Source: Streptomyces sp. KL109B (GTDB lineage Bacteria; Actinomycetota; Actinomycetes; Streptomycetales; Streptomycetaceae). From it: a stretch of 64,000 nucleotides of DNA. Each line of letters begins with the position of its first letter. Positions within the stretch are counted from its first letter, which is position 1. Positions 53,787-61,927 of this stretch are shown here, one piece after another. Made by a program: the position numbers and the translations under genes. Under the pieces are notes generated by a model that was not told where the DNA came from, searched no databases, and was given only the letters and a program-made list of their open reading frames with translations. The DNA lies in assembly GCF_030766935.1 (NCBI RefSeq), contig NZ_JASERL010000016.1, positions 1-64,000 on the forward strand. Direction: 5' to 3'.

Positions 53787-54854
53787 GTGGACGAGGCACA
53801 GCAGGACAGGCGGCGTGGCCGGGCGCACGACCCCGAGGGCAACCGGCGGGCCGTGCTCGAAGCGGCGCGGCGGCTGTTCGCGGCGCACGGGTACCAGGGC
53901 GCCGGCATCCGGGCCATCGCCGCCGAGGCCGGGGTGACGCCGGGCCTCGTCATGGCGTACTTCGGGTCCAAGGACGGGCTCTTCCGCGCCGTCGTCGGCG
54001 AGGGCACCGGTGTCACGGACCGGCTTCTCGACGAGGCGGGCAACGATCCGGCCGGCCTCCCGCAGGCCCTCGCCCACTCCTACCTCGACCGCTGGGACCG
54101 GCTCTCCGCGCAGGACCCGCTCGCCGCGCTCATCCGCTCGGCGCTGAACCACCCGCCCAGCGCGGAGCAGTTGAGCGAGCTCCTGGAACGCCTGGTGACC
54201 CGGCCGCTGCAGGACGTACTCGGCGAGACCCGGGAGGCGGCGGCCCGGATCGGGATGATCCGCAGCGTCCTGTTCGGCGTCATCATGGAGCGCTATCTCT
54301 TCGCGCACGAGCCCGCCCGCTCGGTGCCGACGGCCGACCTGGAGCGGCTGCTCACGGAGGTGCTGGCCGCGGCGGTCGGGGCGTCCGCGCGCTCCGGTGA
54401 GCCGCGCCCCGGGGACTCCCCGGCCACCGACGCCGACACCCGCGTCTTCGCCGCGCTCACCGACTGCGCCGACCGCTACCGGGGGCTGATCGGCCGCGTC
54501 GTCAAGCGGCACGGCCTCTCCCTCGCCGCCTTCGAGGTGCTCGCCGAGCTGCGCCGCTCCCCCGCCCCGCACCGCCGCACCATGGGCGAACTCGCGGCGG
54601 CGGGCGCGGTCCGGGCCGGCGCGGTGACCCAGCACGCGGACCGCCTCGCGCGGGCCGGGCTCATCGAGCGGGAGCGGGACGACCGGGACCGGCGGATCGT
54701 GTATCTGCGGTTGAGCGGGGCGGGGCGGGAGTTGGTCGACCGGGTCGCGGCGGAGCGGGCGGCGGGTGAGCGGGAGTTGCTGGACGGGCTGCGGCCACAG
54801 GAGCGGCGGCAACTGCGGGCGCTGCTCGGGGCGTTGGGCCAGGCGCTCCCGTAA
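53787..54854 (+). CDS. TetR-MarR fusion transcriptional regulator
   Basis: One 355-residue frame contains two DNA-binding proteins. Residues ~18-70 are a TetR helix-turn-helix (RRAVLEAARRLFAAHGYQGA, then AAEAGVTPGLVMAYFGSKDG), followed to ~200 by a TetR ligand-binding region. After a linker (GEPRPGDSPATDADT) residues ~217-353 form a complete MarR domain (GLSLAAFEVLAEL, then AVTQHADRLARAGLIERERD). No stop or new start separates them. The GTG at 53787 lies just after TACTGT, so the transcript may be leaderless. It is divergent from the hydroxylase operon, a likely target. Confidence 0.88.
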   Translation: MDEAQQDRRRGRAHDPEGNRRAVLEAARRLFAAHGYQGAGIRAIAAEAGVTPGLVMAYFGSKDGLFRAVVGEGTGVTDRLLDEAGNDPAGLPQALAHSYLDRWDRLSAQDPLAALIRSALNHPPSAEQLSELLERLVTRPLQDVLGETREAAARIGMIRSVLFGVIMERYLFAHEPARSVPTADLERLLTEVLAAAVGASARSGEPRPGDSPATDADTRVFAALTDCADRYRGLIGRVVKRHGLSLAAFEVLAELRRSPAPHRRTMGELAAAGAVRAGAVTQHADRLARAGLIERERDDRDRRIVYLRLSGAGRELVDRVAAERAAGERELLDGLRPQERRQLRALLGALGQALP

Positions 54855-54859
54855 TGACG

Positions 54860-54891
54860 GCGGCGCCGGGCCCACTCGGACCCGGCGCCGC
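54860..54891. terminator. Bidirectional terminator after the fusion regulator
   Basis: GCGGCGCCGGG pairs with CCCGGCGCCGC around a 10-nt loop, 5 bp after the regulator stop and 29 bp from the convergent MFS stop. Confidence 0.8.
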
Positions 54892-54920
54892 GAAGCACAC
54901 CCCCGCACCGCGCACTCCCG

Positions 54921-56321
54921 TTACGCGTTGAGCTCCTCCAGCGTCTTGCCCTTCGTCTCCACCGCGAACAGGGCGATGATCGCGCCCACGGCCGCCACCG
55001 CCGCCAACTGCGCGAAGACCACGCCGAGTCCGCCACCGGAGCTGATGATCGCGCCGACCGTGATCGGGCCGAGGATCACGCCGAGCCGGTTCCACAGGCC
55101 GCCGAAGGCGGCGCCGGTGGCCCGGTTGCGCGTCGGGTACAGCTCCGGCGAGTAGAGGTAGAGGCCCGCGTTGATCGCGTAGACGAAGAACGTCGTGCAC
55201 GACGCGAACAGGGCGACCTGGAGCCCCGATGTGACCCCGACCAGGGACAGGATCCCGAGGGCGAGCGCCGTGCCGCCGAGCGCGGCGACCAGGGCCGGGC
55301 GCCGCCCGATCCGGTCGATGACGAGCGCGACGACGAAGGTCCCGAGCAGACCGGTGATGTTGCTGAGCAGCGTGTAGACCAGCGCCGTCGTCAGGTCGAG
55401 GCCGAAGTTCTTCGTGTAGAGCGAGGGCAGCCACGTGGAGATGCCGTGGTTGACGTAGTACGCGACGAACCAGAGCCCGGACAGCACGGCGGTGCGGCGC
55501 AGATAGCGGCCGGTGAACAGGTCCCGCAGCCGGCCGCGCCCGGTCTCCTGCACGGGCGCCGGGCCCGGCTGCGGCAGCGGTTCGCCGACGGCCCGCTCGA
55601 CCTCGGACTCGATCCGGGCGATGACCTTCTCGGCCTCCTCGGTCCGCCCCTGCGAGAGCAGCCAGCGCGGCGACTCGGCGACCTGCTTCGGCAGCGCCAC
55701 CGCGATCAGCACGGGCAGCGCGCCCAGCACGAACATCGCGCGCCAGCCGAGGTTCGGCACGACCCACACGGCGACGAGGCTGGCGGCCGCCAGTCCGGCC
55801 GGAAAGATCATCTCGTAGAGCAGGACGAAGCGGCCGCGCTTGTCGGAGCGGGAGATCTCGTTGATGTACGTGGCCGCGACCGGGACGACGCCGCCGATGC
55901 CGAGCCCTTGGACGAAGCGGAAGAGCGAGAACAGCTCGATCCCGTTCGACAGGGCGACGGCGAGGCTGGCCAGGCCGGTGATCGCGACGCCCAGGGCGAC
56001 CGTGCGCACGCGGCCGATCCGGTCGCCGAGCCATCCGGCGACCAGCGCGCCGAGCAGCATGCCGACGGAGCCGGTGGTGACCGCGAAGGTCGCCTGCCCC
56101 GTGCTGAGGTGCCAGTCCTTGATGAGGACGGGCAGGGCGGAGGCGGCGAGCAGTTGGTCGAAGGCCTCGAAGAAGGTCACGGCTCCGATGAGGAAGCGCA
56201 CCTTGACGTGCCAGCGGGAGTGCGGCAGCCGTTCGAGTCTGGCCGCGACAGAGCCGAGGCCCTGTTGACCGGTCGGTCCGGGCTGCCCGGGCGGTCCGGC
56301 TTTACCGGCCACAGTCGTCAT
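54921..56321 (-). CDS. MFS transporter, sugar-porter/aromatic-acid type
   Basis: A 466-residue 12-helix transporter. Signatures are the loop 2-3 GWLGDRIGRVRT, the RFVQGLGIGGVVPVAATYIN helix 4 region typical of metabolite:H+ symporters, ESPRWLLSQGR in the central loop and DRIGRRP in loop 8-9. It is divergent from the aldehyde dehydrogenase operon across a palindrome-rich region, so it probably imports that pathway's substrate. The start is ATG 56321. The ligand is not predictable with confidence. Confidence 0.88.
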   Translation of the reverse strand: MTTVAGKAGPPGQPGPTGQQGLGSVAARLERLPHSRWHVKVRFLIGAVTFFEAFDQLLAASALPVLIKDWHLSTGQATFAVTTGSVGMLLGALVAGWLGDRIGRVRTVALGVAITGLASLAVALSNGIELFSLFRFVQGLGIGGVVPVAATYINEISRSDKRGRFVLLYEMIFPAGLAAASLVAVWVVPNLGWRAMFVLGALPVLIAVALPKQVAESPRWLLSQGRTEEAEKVIARIESEVERAVGEPLPQPGPAPVQETGRGRLRDLFTGRYLRRTAVLSGLWFVAYYVNHGISTWLPSLYTKNFGLDLTTALVYTLLSNITGLLGTFVVALVIDRIGRRPALVAALGGTALALGILSLVGVTSGLQVALFASCTTFFVYAINAGLYLYSPELYPTRNRATGAAFGGLWNRLGVILGPITVGAIISSGGGLGVVFAQLAAVAAVGAIIALFAVETKGKTLEELNA

Positions 56322-56370
56322 GGGAGGGGTCCTTCCGCAGGGTGGATGCGGTGACAGTAGAAGCCAACTC

Positions 56371-56481
56371 CTAAGCGGTCAATGGTTAGCCACTTAGAGA
56401 TGTGGAGGTTTGAAGAGCCTCCACATCTAACCCACGACCCTCTTGCGAAGAAACATTTAAGCGCTTAGCTTTCTAGCGCTT
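56371..56481. promoter_or_regulatory. Cluster of palindromes between MFS and aldehyde dehydrogenase genes
   Basis: CTAAGCGG at 56371 and CCACTTAG at 56390 form an inverted pair. An 11-bp perfect stem AGATGTGGAGG/CCTCCACATCT spans 56398-56428. TAAGCGCTTA is a palindrome at 56458-56467 and CTAGCGCTT follows at 56473. The recurring CTAAGYG motif suggests a multi-site operator for both promoters. Confidence 0.6.
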
Positions 56482-56516
56482 GGTCATTCGCAGCACCCTT
56501 CCCTGGAGGTCCCGCC

Positions 56517-58001
56517 GTGCCTCAGCACGCCACCGAGATCCTTGTCGCGGGCCAGTGGCGGCACGGCGCCGGCGCCCCGCTCGACACCGTCGACCCCGCC
56601 ACCGGCGAGGTCATCGCCACCGTGCACACCGCGTCCGCCGAAGAGGTCGACGAGGCCGCGCGGGCGGCGTCCGAGGCCGCGGCCGACCCGGCCTGGCGCG
56701 AGCTGCTCCCGCACCAGCGGGCCCGACTCCTGTACCGGATCGCGGAGTTGACCGAGGAAGCGGCCGACGACCTCGCCGCGACACAGACCGCCGACACCGG
56801 CAAGACGCTCACCGAGACGAAGGCGCTCGCGCTCAGCGCGGCCGGCACCTTCCGGTACCTGGGCGCCACCCTGGAGACGGCGGAAGAGGCGATCACGCCT
56901 TCGCGCGGCCCGTACGTCACGATGAGCGTGCACGAGCCGATCGGCGTGGTCGGGGCGATCAACCCGTGGAACTCGCCGGTCGCGAGCGACGCGCAGAAGA
57001 TCGCGCCCGCGCTCGCGGCGGGGAACGCGGTGCTGCTCAAGCCCGCCGCCTGGACGCCCCTCGTGTCCCTGAAGCTCGGCCGGATCATCACCCGGGCCCT
57101 CACCGAACTCGGCCTTCCCACCGCCCTGTTGTCGGTCCTCCCGGGCAGCGGCCGAGTCGTCGGGGACGCGGTCGCACGCCACCCGCTCGTCGGCCGGATC
57201 GGCTTCACCGGCGGCACCGAGACCGGCCGCTCCATCGCCGAGGTCGCCGCCCGCAAGCTGATCCCCGCCTCCCTCGAACTGGGCGGCAAGTCGCCGACGA
57301 TCGTGCGGGAGGACGCGGACGTCGAACAGGCCCTGGCGGGCGTGATGTTCGGCATCTTCTCGTCCAGCGGGCAGTCCTGCATCGCGGGTTCGCGGCTGTT
57401 CGTGCACGCGTCGCTGTACGAGTCGTTCGTCGGCGAACTCGTGTCGCGGGTGCGGAAGTTGCGGGTCGGTCCCGGCACCGCCCCCGACACGCAGGTGGGC
57501 CCGCTCGTGCACGCCGAGCACCGGGACTCGGTCGCCGCGTACGTCGACCTCGCGCGCTCGGAGGGCGCCGAGGTGCTGTGCGGCGGCGCCGCGCCCGAAG
57601 GCCCCGCGTACGAGAACGGCGCGTACTACCTGCCGACCGTCCTCGCCGGGCTCGCGAACGACTCCCGGACCTGCCAGGAGGAGATCTTCGGCCCCGTCCT
57701 GGTGGTCCTCCCCTACGACGACGAGGACGACCTGGTCCGCCAGGCCAACGACTCGGTGTACGGCCTGGCCTGCGGCATCTGGACCCGCGACGCGCGGGCC
57801 GCCTGGAACCTGGCCCGCCGGATCGACGCGGGCACCGTGTGGATCAACACGTACAAGCAGTTCAGCGCGTCCACCCCGTTCAGCGGGATGAAGGACAGCG
57901 GCCTCGGCACCGAGAAGGGGCGCGACGCCATCCGCGCCTACCAACGCCAGAAGTCCCTGTACTGGGGCACGTCCGAAGCCCCGCTCCCCTGGGCCAACTG
58001 A
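56517..58001 (+). CDS. Aldehyde dehydrogenase family protein (NAD(P)-dependent)
   Basis: A 494-residue ALDH heading the right-hand catabolic operon. It keeps the NAD-binding INPWNSPV, the general-base Glu in LELGGKSP, the nucleophilic Cys in SSGQSCIAGSRLF and the C-terminal EEIFGPVLVVLPY. It resembles semialdehyde-oxidising enzymes of meta-cleavage pathways, though the substrate is not proven. The start is GTG 56517 with TGGAGG. The dioxygenase gene follows after 23 bp. Confidence 0.92.
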   Translation: MPQHATEILVAGQWRHGAGAPLDTVDPATGEVIATVHTASAEEVDEAARAASEAAADPAWRELLPHQRARLLYRIAELTEEAADDLAATQTADTGKTLTETKALALSAAGTFRYLGATLETAEEAITPSRGPYVTMSVHEPIGVVGAINPWNSPVASDAQKIAPALAAGNAVLLKPAAWTPLVSLKLGRIITRALTELGLPTALLSVLPGSGRVVGDAVARHPLVGRIGFTGGTETGRSIAEVAARKLIPASLELGGKSPTIVREDADVEQALAGVMFGIFSSSGQSCIAGSRLFVHASLYESFVGELVSRVRKLRVGPGTAPDTQVGPLVHAEHRDSVAAYVDLARSEGAEVLCGGAAPEGPAYENGAYYLPTVLAGLANDSRTCQEEIFGPVLVVLPYDDEDDLVRQANDSVYGLACGIWTRDARAAWNLARRIDAGTVWINTYKQFSASTPFSGMKDSGLGTEKGRDAIRAYQRQKSLYWGTSEAPLPWAN

Positions 58002-58024
58002 CCACCCCCGCAACGGAGTTCCCC

Positions 58025-58999
58025 ATGCCCCACCCCACGCATCCCACTCGCCCCCCGCACCCGCCGATCGCCCGGCTGCGCGCGCTGCGCTCCGTCGAGC
58101 TGCTCACCCCGTCCTTCGCCGAGGCCACCGACTTCTACGAAGAGGCGTGGGGCCTGGAGGTCGTCGAGTCCGAGCACAGCGCGAGCTGGCTGCGCGGCAC
58201 CGGCGAGCAGCACCACGCTCTCCAGCTCACCCGCTCCGAGCGCACCGGGCTCGGCCGCCTCGTGTTCGCCGTCGCCACGCCCGCCGAGATCGACGAGGCG
58301 GCGCGCAGGCTCGAAGCGCGCGGCATCGTGCCGGTCGCAGGGCCAGGACCGCTCGACCAGGTCGGCGGCGGCTATGGCCTGCGCTTCCACGACCACGAGG
58401 GCCGGCTCGTCGAACTGTCCGCCGAGACCTGGGCGGTGGCGCCGCGCGGGCAGCAGGCGGCGGTGCCGGTCGGTGTCACGCACGCCGTCCTCAACACCCC
58501 CGACATCGACGCCGCCGTCGCGTTCTACTGCGACGTCCTCGGGCTTCGCGTGTCCGACTGGTCCGAGCACCAGATGGCGTTCCTGCGCTGCAACGCCGAC
58601 CACCACTGCATCGCGTTCAACCAGGCCGAGTGGGTGTCCCTCAACCACGTGGCGTACGAGATGAGTTCGGTCGACCACTTCATGCGCGGCCTCGGCCGAC
58701 TGCGCCACCACGGCATCGTCCCGAAGTGGGGTCCTGGGCGGCACGGGCCCGGCAACAACACCTTCTCCTACTTCACCGACCCGACCGGGCTCGTCTGCGA
58801 GTACACGTCCGAGGTCGCGCAGATCGTCGAGGACCGGTGGATCGCCAAGGTGTGGCGGCGGATTCCCGAGCTGTCCGATCTGTGGGGGACGGCGGGGGCG
58901 CCGTCGAAGGAGATCCGCTGTCACATGGCCGGTTCGCCGGAGTCCCCGGTCGTCCCGGAACCGGAATCCCCGGTCGTCCCGGAAGGAGTGCGCAAGTGA
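58025..58999 (+). CDS. Type I extradiol ring-cleavage dioxygenase (VOC fold)
   Basis: A 324-residue two-domain vicinal-oxygen-chelate protein like catechol 2,3-dioxygenases. The C-terminal domain keeps the Fe(II) triad His153 (VTHAVLNT), His208 (LNHVAYE) and Glu259 (CEYTSE), plus second-shell His193/194 (DHHCIAF) and Tyr249 (FSYFTDPTG). The N-terminal domain lacks metal ligands, as expected. The last ~20 residues (SPVVPEPESPVVPE) come from a 24-bp tandem repeat at 58937-58984. The start is ATG 58025. A catechol-type substrate is expected but unidentified. Confidence 0.9.
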   Translation: MPHPTHPTRPPHPPIARLRALRSVELLTPSFAEATDFYEEAWGLEVVESEHSASWLRGTGEQHHALQLTRSERTGLGRLVFAVATPAEIDEAARRLEARGIVPVAGPGPLDQVGGGYGLRFHDHEGRLVELSAETWAVAPRGQQAAVPVGVTHAVLNTPDIDAAVAFYCDVLGLRVSDWSEHQMAFLRCNADHHCIAFNQAEWVSLNHVAYEMSSVDHFMRGLGRLRHHGIVPKWGPGRHGPGNNTFSYFTDPTGLVCEYTSEVAQIVEDRWIAKVWRRIPELSDLWGTAGAPSKEIRCHMAGSPESPVVPEPESPVVPEGVRK

Positions 59000-59793
59000 G
59001 CAGTACGTTGAGGATCGGGCTCGTCGGCTGGGGCGCCATCGGCCGCGTCGTCGGCACGGCGCTCGCCCAAGGAGACGTCCAGGGCGCCGAGTTGGCGTGC
59101 ATCGTCGACAACCGTCCGCTCGGCGAGGCGGCGCCCGCGCCGCAGGTCGCCTTCGAGGAGGCCATCGACCGCTGCGACCTGATCGTGGAGGCGGCGGGTC
59201 AGGGTGTCGTACGGGAGTGGGGCGAGCGCGTCCTGACCTCCGGCACCGATCTGCTCGTGGCCTCGACCGGCGCCCTCACCGACGACGAGCTGACGAAGCG
59301 GCTGCTCGCGGCAGGTCCTGGCCGGGTGTTCTTCACGGGCGGCGCCGTCGGCGGCCTCGACCTCCTCCAGGCCGTGCGGGCCCTGGGGCCGATCGAGGAC
59401 GTGCGGCTGACGACGACGAAGTTGCCGTCCACTCTCGAACAGCCGTGGATGGACGAGGAGTTGCTGGGCCGGATGCGTGCGGCGGACGGCCCGGTCGTGG
59501 TCATGTCCGGCACCGCGCGCGACGTTCCGGTGAAGTTCCCCAAGTCGACGAACGTGGCCGCCTCGGTCGCCCTCGCCGTCGGCGACCTGGACGCTGTGCG
59601 GGTCGAGGTCGTCGCCGATCCGGGGGCCACGCGGACGCGTCATGTCATCGAGGCGTCCGGGGAGCACGGCGCGTACCGCTTCGAGGTCGCGCACCGGCCC
59701 GACCCGGGCAACCCGGCGACCAGCCAGGTCGTGCCGTACTCGGTGCTGCGGTCGGTGGCCGCGCTCGCCGGGCGGTCGGGGCAGATCCTGTGA
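58996..59793 (+). CDS. L-aspartate dehydrogenase-like NAD(P)-binding protein
   Basis: A 265-residue protein of the aspartate dehydrogenase (NadX) family. The Rossmann motif is GLVGWGAIGRVV, and the C-terminal domain has VKFPKSTNVAASVALA and RPDPGNPATSQVVPYSVLR, as in AspDH. Its role in a catabolic operon is unclear; handling an amino or imino intermediate is one option. The GTG at 58996 overlaps the dioxygenase stop as GTGA, and its own stop overlaps the next gene the same way. Confidence 0.88.
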   Translation: MSSTLRIGLVGWGAIGRVVGTALAQGDVQGAELACIVDNRPLGEAAPAPQVAFEEAIDRCDLIVEAAGQGVVREWGERVLTSGTDLLVASTGALTDDELTKRLLAAGPGRVFFTGGAVGGLDLLQAVRALGPIEDVRLTTTKLPSTLEQPWMDEELLGRMRAADGPVVVMSGTARDVPVKFPKSTNVAASVALAVGDLDAVRVEVVADPGATRTRHVIEASGEHGAYRFEVAHRPDPGNPATSQVVPYSVLRSVAALAGRSGQIL

Positions 59794-60578
59794 CGGCCGC
59801 CGTCCACACCTCCGTACATGTGGAGGAGGCGGGTACCGAAGGGCCCCTGCTGCTGTGCCTGCACGGCATCGGCTCCTCTTCGGCGGCGTTCGCGCCGCAG
59901 CTCGCCGCGCTGAGCGAGCACGCGCGCGTGGTCGCGTGGGACGCCCCCGGATACGGCAAGTCCCCCGATCCGGAAGGCCCGTTGGACCTCGACGGCTTCG
60001 CGGACGCCGCGGCGGACCTGATCCGTTCGTACGGTGACGGCCCCGCACACGTCCTCGGTGTCTCGTGGGGCGGCGTGATCGCGCTGCGGCTCGCCGCCCG
60101 GCACCCTTCGCTCGTCGAGTCGCTGATCGTCGCCGACTCCAGCGCCGGGTCCGGCACCGACCCCGCCAAGGCCGAGGGCATGCGGGCGCGCGCCGCCGAG
60201 CTTGCCGAGGCCGGGCCGCGCGCCTTCGCCGAGAAGCGCGGGCCGCGCCTCGTCTCGGACCTCGCGCCCGCCGAACTCGTCGAGCGGGTCGTCGACACCA
60301 TGGCCGCCTCCGTGCGGCTGCCCGGATACGGGTACGCCGCCGAGGCCATGGCAGGCGCCGACCTGCGCCCCGAACTGTCCGCCGTCACCGCGCCCACCCT
60401 CGTGATCTGCGGCGACCGCGACAAGGTCACCGGCGTCGAGGCCTCCCAGGTCCTCGCCGGCGGCCTGCACAAGACGGCCTACGTGATCGTCAAGGACGCC
60501 GGTCACCTGGCCAACCAGGAACAGCCCGAGCGGTTCAACGCCTGGGTCCTGTCCCACCTGCACATCGTCACGCGCTGA
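59790..60578 (+). CDS. Alpha/beta hydrolase (meta-cleavage product hydrolase-like)
   Basis: A 262-residue alpha/beta hydrolase. The oxyanion region is LCLHGIGSSSAAF, the nucleophile elbow is GVSWGG, the acid is in CGDRDKVT and the base in DAGHLANQEQPERF. The pattern fits carbon-carbon hydrolases acting after extradiol cleavage, or enol-lactone hydrolases. It starts at GTG 59790 with a GTGA overlap, so its synthesis is coupled to the AspDH-like gene. Confidence 0.9.
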   Translation: MTAAVHTSVHVEEAGTEGPLLLCLHGIGSSSAAFAPQLAALSEHARVVAWDAPGYGKSPDPEGPLDLDGFADAAADLIRSYGDGPAHVLGVSWGGVIALRLAARHPSLVESLIVADSSAGSGTDPAKAEGMRARAAELAEAGPRAFAEKRGPRLVSDLAPAELVERVVDTMAASVRLPGYGYAAEAMAGADLRPELSAVTAPTLVICGDRDKVTGVEASQVLAGGLHKTAYVIVKDAGHLANQEQPERFNAWVLSHLHIVTR

Positions 60579-60601
60579 CACCCTTTCGAAAGGCCCACAC
60601 C

Positions 60602-61123
60602 ATGCCTCTGACCACCACCGAGTACGACAACGGCGGCGACCTCGCCCAGTACACCGACTCCCTCATCGCCTCGAAGGAGTCCCGCGTCGCCGACTTCGAC
60701 ACGCTCTCCTTCCAGGAGAAGGCGGGCAAGCAGTACCGCCGCGGCCAGATCCGTTACGTCGGCTCCGGCGCCACCGGCAACCACGAGGGCGACAGCCGCA
60801 TCCTCCCGTCGGGCGGCTTCACCTTCTCCAACATGCTGCTGCCGCCCGGCGCCGAGGGCCCGGCCCACACCCACCACGACGTGGAGGAGGCCTTCTTCGT
60901 CCTGGAGGGCGAGGTCCGCGTGGGCGTGCACCGCGGCCCGGACGAGGTCGAGTACCGCACCCTCGGCTACCGCGACATGATCGTCGTGCCCGCAGGTGTG
61001 ACCCGCTCGCTGAAGAACGAGGGCGACACCGACGCCCTGTTCTGCGTCGTCATCGGCACGCAGAAGCCGCAGGTGCCGTCGTACCCCGAGTACTCGCCGA
61101 TGCACGGCGTCACCCGTGACTGA
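60602..61123 (+). CDS. Cupin-domain protein
   Basis: A 173-residue protein with one conserved cupin barrel. Motif 1 is GPAHTHHDVEEAFFVLEGEV, with His and Glu metal ligands, and motif 2 lies around DMIVVPAGVTRSL, where the usual His is absent. A ~60-residue N-terminal helical region precedes it. It could be an isomerase, dioxygenase or decarboxylase accessory in the pathway. The start is ATG 60602, 23 bp after the hydrolase; its end overlaps the SDR gene by 8 bp. Confidence 0.85.
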   Translation: MPLTTTEYDNGGDLAQYTDSLIASKESRVADFDTLSFQEKAGKQYRRGQIRYVGSGATGNHEGDSRILPSGGFTFSNMLLPPGAEGPAHTHHDVEEAFFVLEGEVRVGVHRGPDEVEYRTLGYRDMIVVPAGVTRSLKNEGDTDALFCVVIGTQKPQVPSYPEYSPMHGVTRD

Positions 61124-61862
61124 TGCACGGCAGACCGTTGTCGTGACCGGGGCGGGCCGTGGCCTGGGACTGGCCATGGCCCGCCGGGCCGCGGCGGACG
61201 GCTTCCGGGTCGTCCTCGCGGAGCTGGACCCCGAGCGCGGCGAGCGGGCGGCGGCGGAGCTGCGGGCCGAGGGCCACGACGCGCACTTCGTACGGTGCGA
61301 CGTGGCGGACCCGGCCTCCGTCGACGAACTCGCCGTATTCGTACGGGAGTTGGGTGGCGGCCTGTACGGGCTCGTCAACAACGCCGCGCTCGCCAACGGC
61401 GTCGGCGGCAAGGAGTTCCAGGACATCGACATCGAGGTCTGGGACCGCCTGATGACGGTCAACGCGCGCGGCCCCTGGCTGGTCTCCAAGGCGCTGCACC
61501 CGCTGTTCGGCCCGACCGGACGCATCGTCAACATCGCCTCGGACGCGGCCCTTTACGGCTCCCCGCGGCTCGCGCACTACATCACGTCGAAGGGCGCGGT
61601 CATCGCCCTCACGCGGGCCATGGCACGGGAGCTGGGCGAACGCGGCATCACCGTGAACGCCCTCGCCCCCGGCCTCACCGAGTGCGAGGCGACCGAGGGC
61701 GTACCCGAGGAACGGCACGGCCTGTACGCGGCGAACCGGGCGATCTCCCGGCCGCAGCAGCCCGACGACCTCACCGGCCTCGCCTCCTTCCTCCTCTCCG
61801 AGGAGTCCCGCTATCTGACCGGACAGGTGATCGCCGTCAACGGCGGATTCACCATGAACTGA
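61116..61862 (+). CDS. Short-chain dehydrogenase/reductase (complete catalytic set)
   Basis: A 248-residue classical SDR. The cofactor motif is TGAGRGLG, the structural motif NNAAL, the catalytic Ser lies in IVNIASDAA, and YITSK supplies Tyr and Lys. The acidic residue after beta 2 (LAELDPERG) favours NAD(H). It oxidises or reduces a hydroxyl/keto intermediate, probably a diol or alcohol. The start is GTG 61116, overlapping the cupin gene. A 9-bp minisatellite follows its stop. Confidence 0.9.
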   Translation: MTDARQTVVVTGAGRGLGLAMARRAAADGFRVVLAELDPERGERAAAELRAEGHDAHFVRCDVADPASVDELAVFVRELGGGLYGLVNNAALANGVGGKEFQDIDIEVWDRLMTVNARGPWLVSKALHPLFGPTGRIVNIASDAALYGSPRLAHYITSKGAVIALTRAMARELGERGITVNALAPGLTECEATEGVPEERHGLYAANRAISRPQQPDDLTGLASFLLSEESRYLTGQVIAVNGGFTMN

Positions 61863-61866
61863 CCCG

Positions 61867-61911
61867 ACTGAACCAACTGACCCAACTGCCTCAACTGCCT
61901 CAACTGCCGTA
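61867..61911. repeat. 9-bp minisatellite between the two SDR genes
   Basis: Five 9-bp units of the type ACTGCCTCA or ACTGACCCA fill most of the 65-bp gap between the SDR genes and end just before the next ribosome binding site (CTGGAG). Confidence 0.85.
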
Positions 61912-61927
61912 CTGGAGTAACTGAGTT

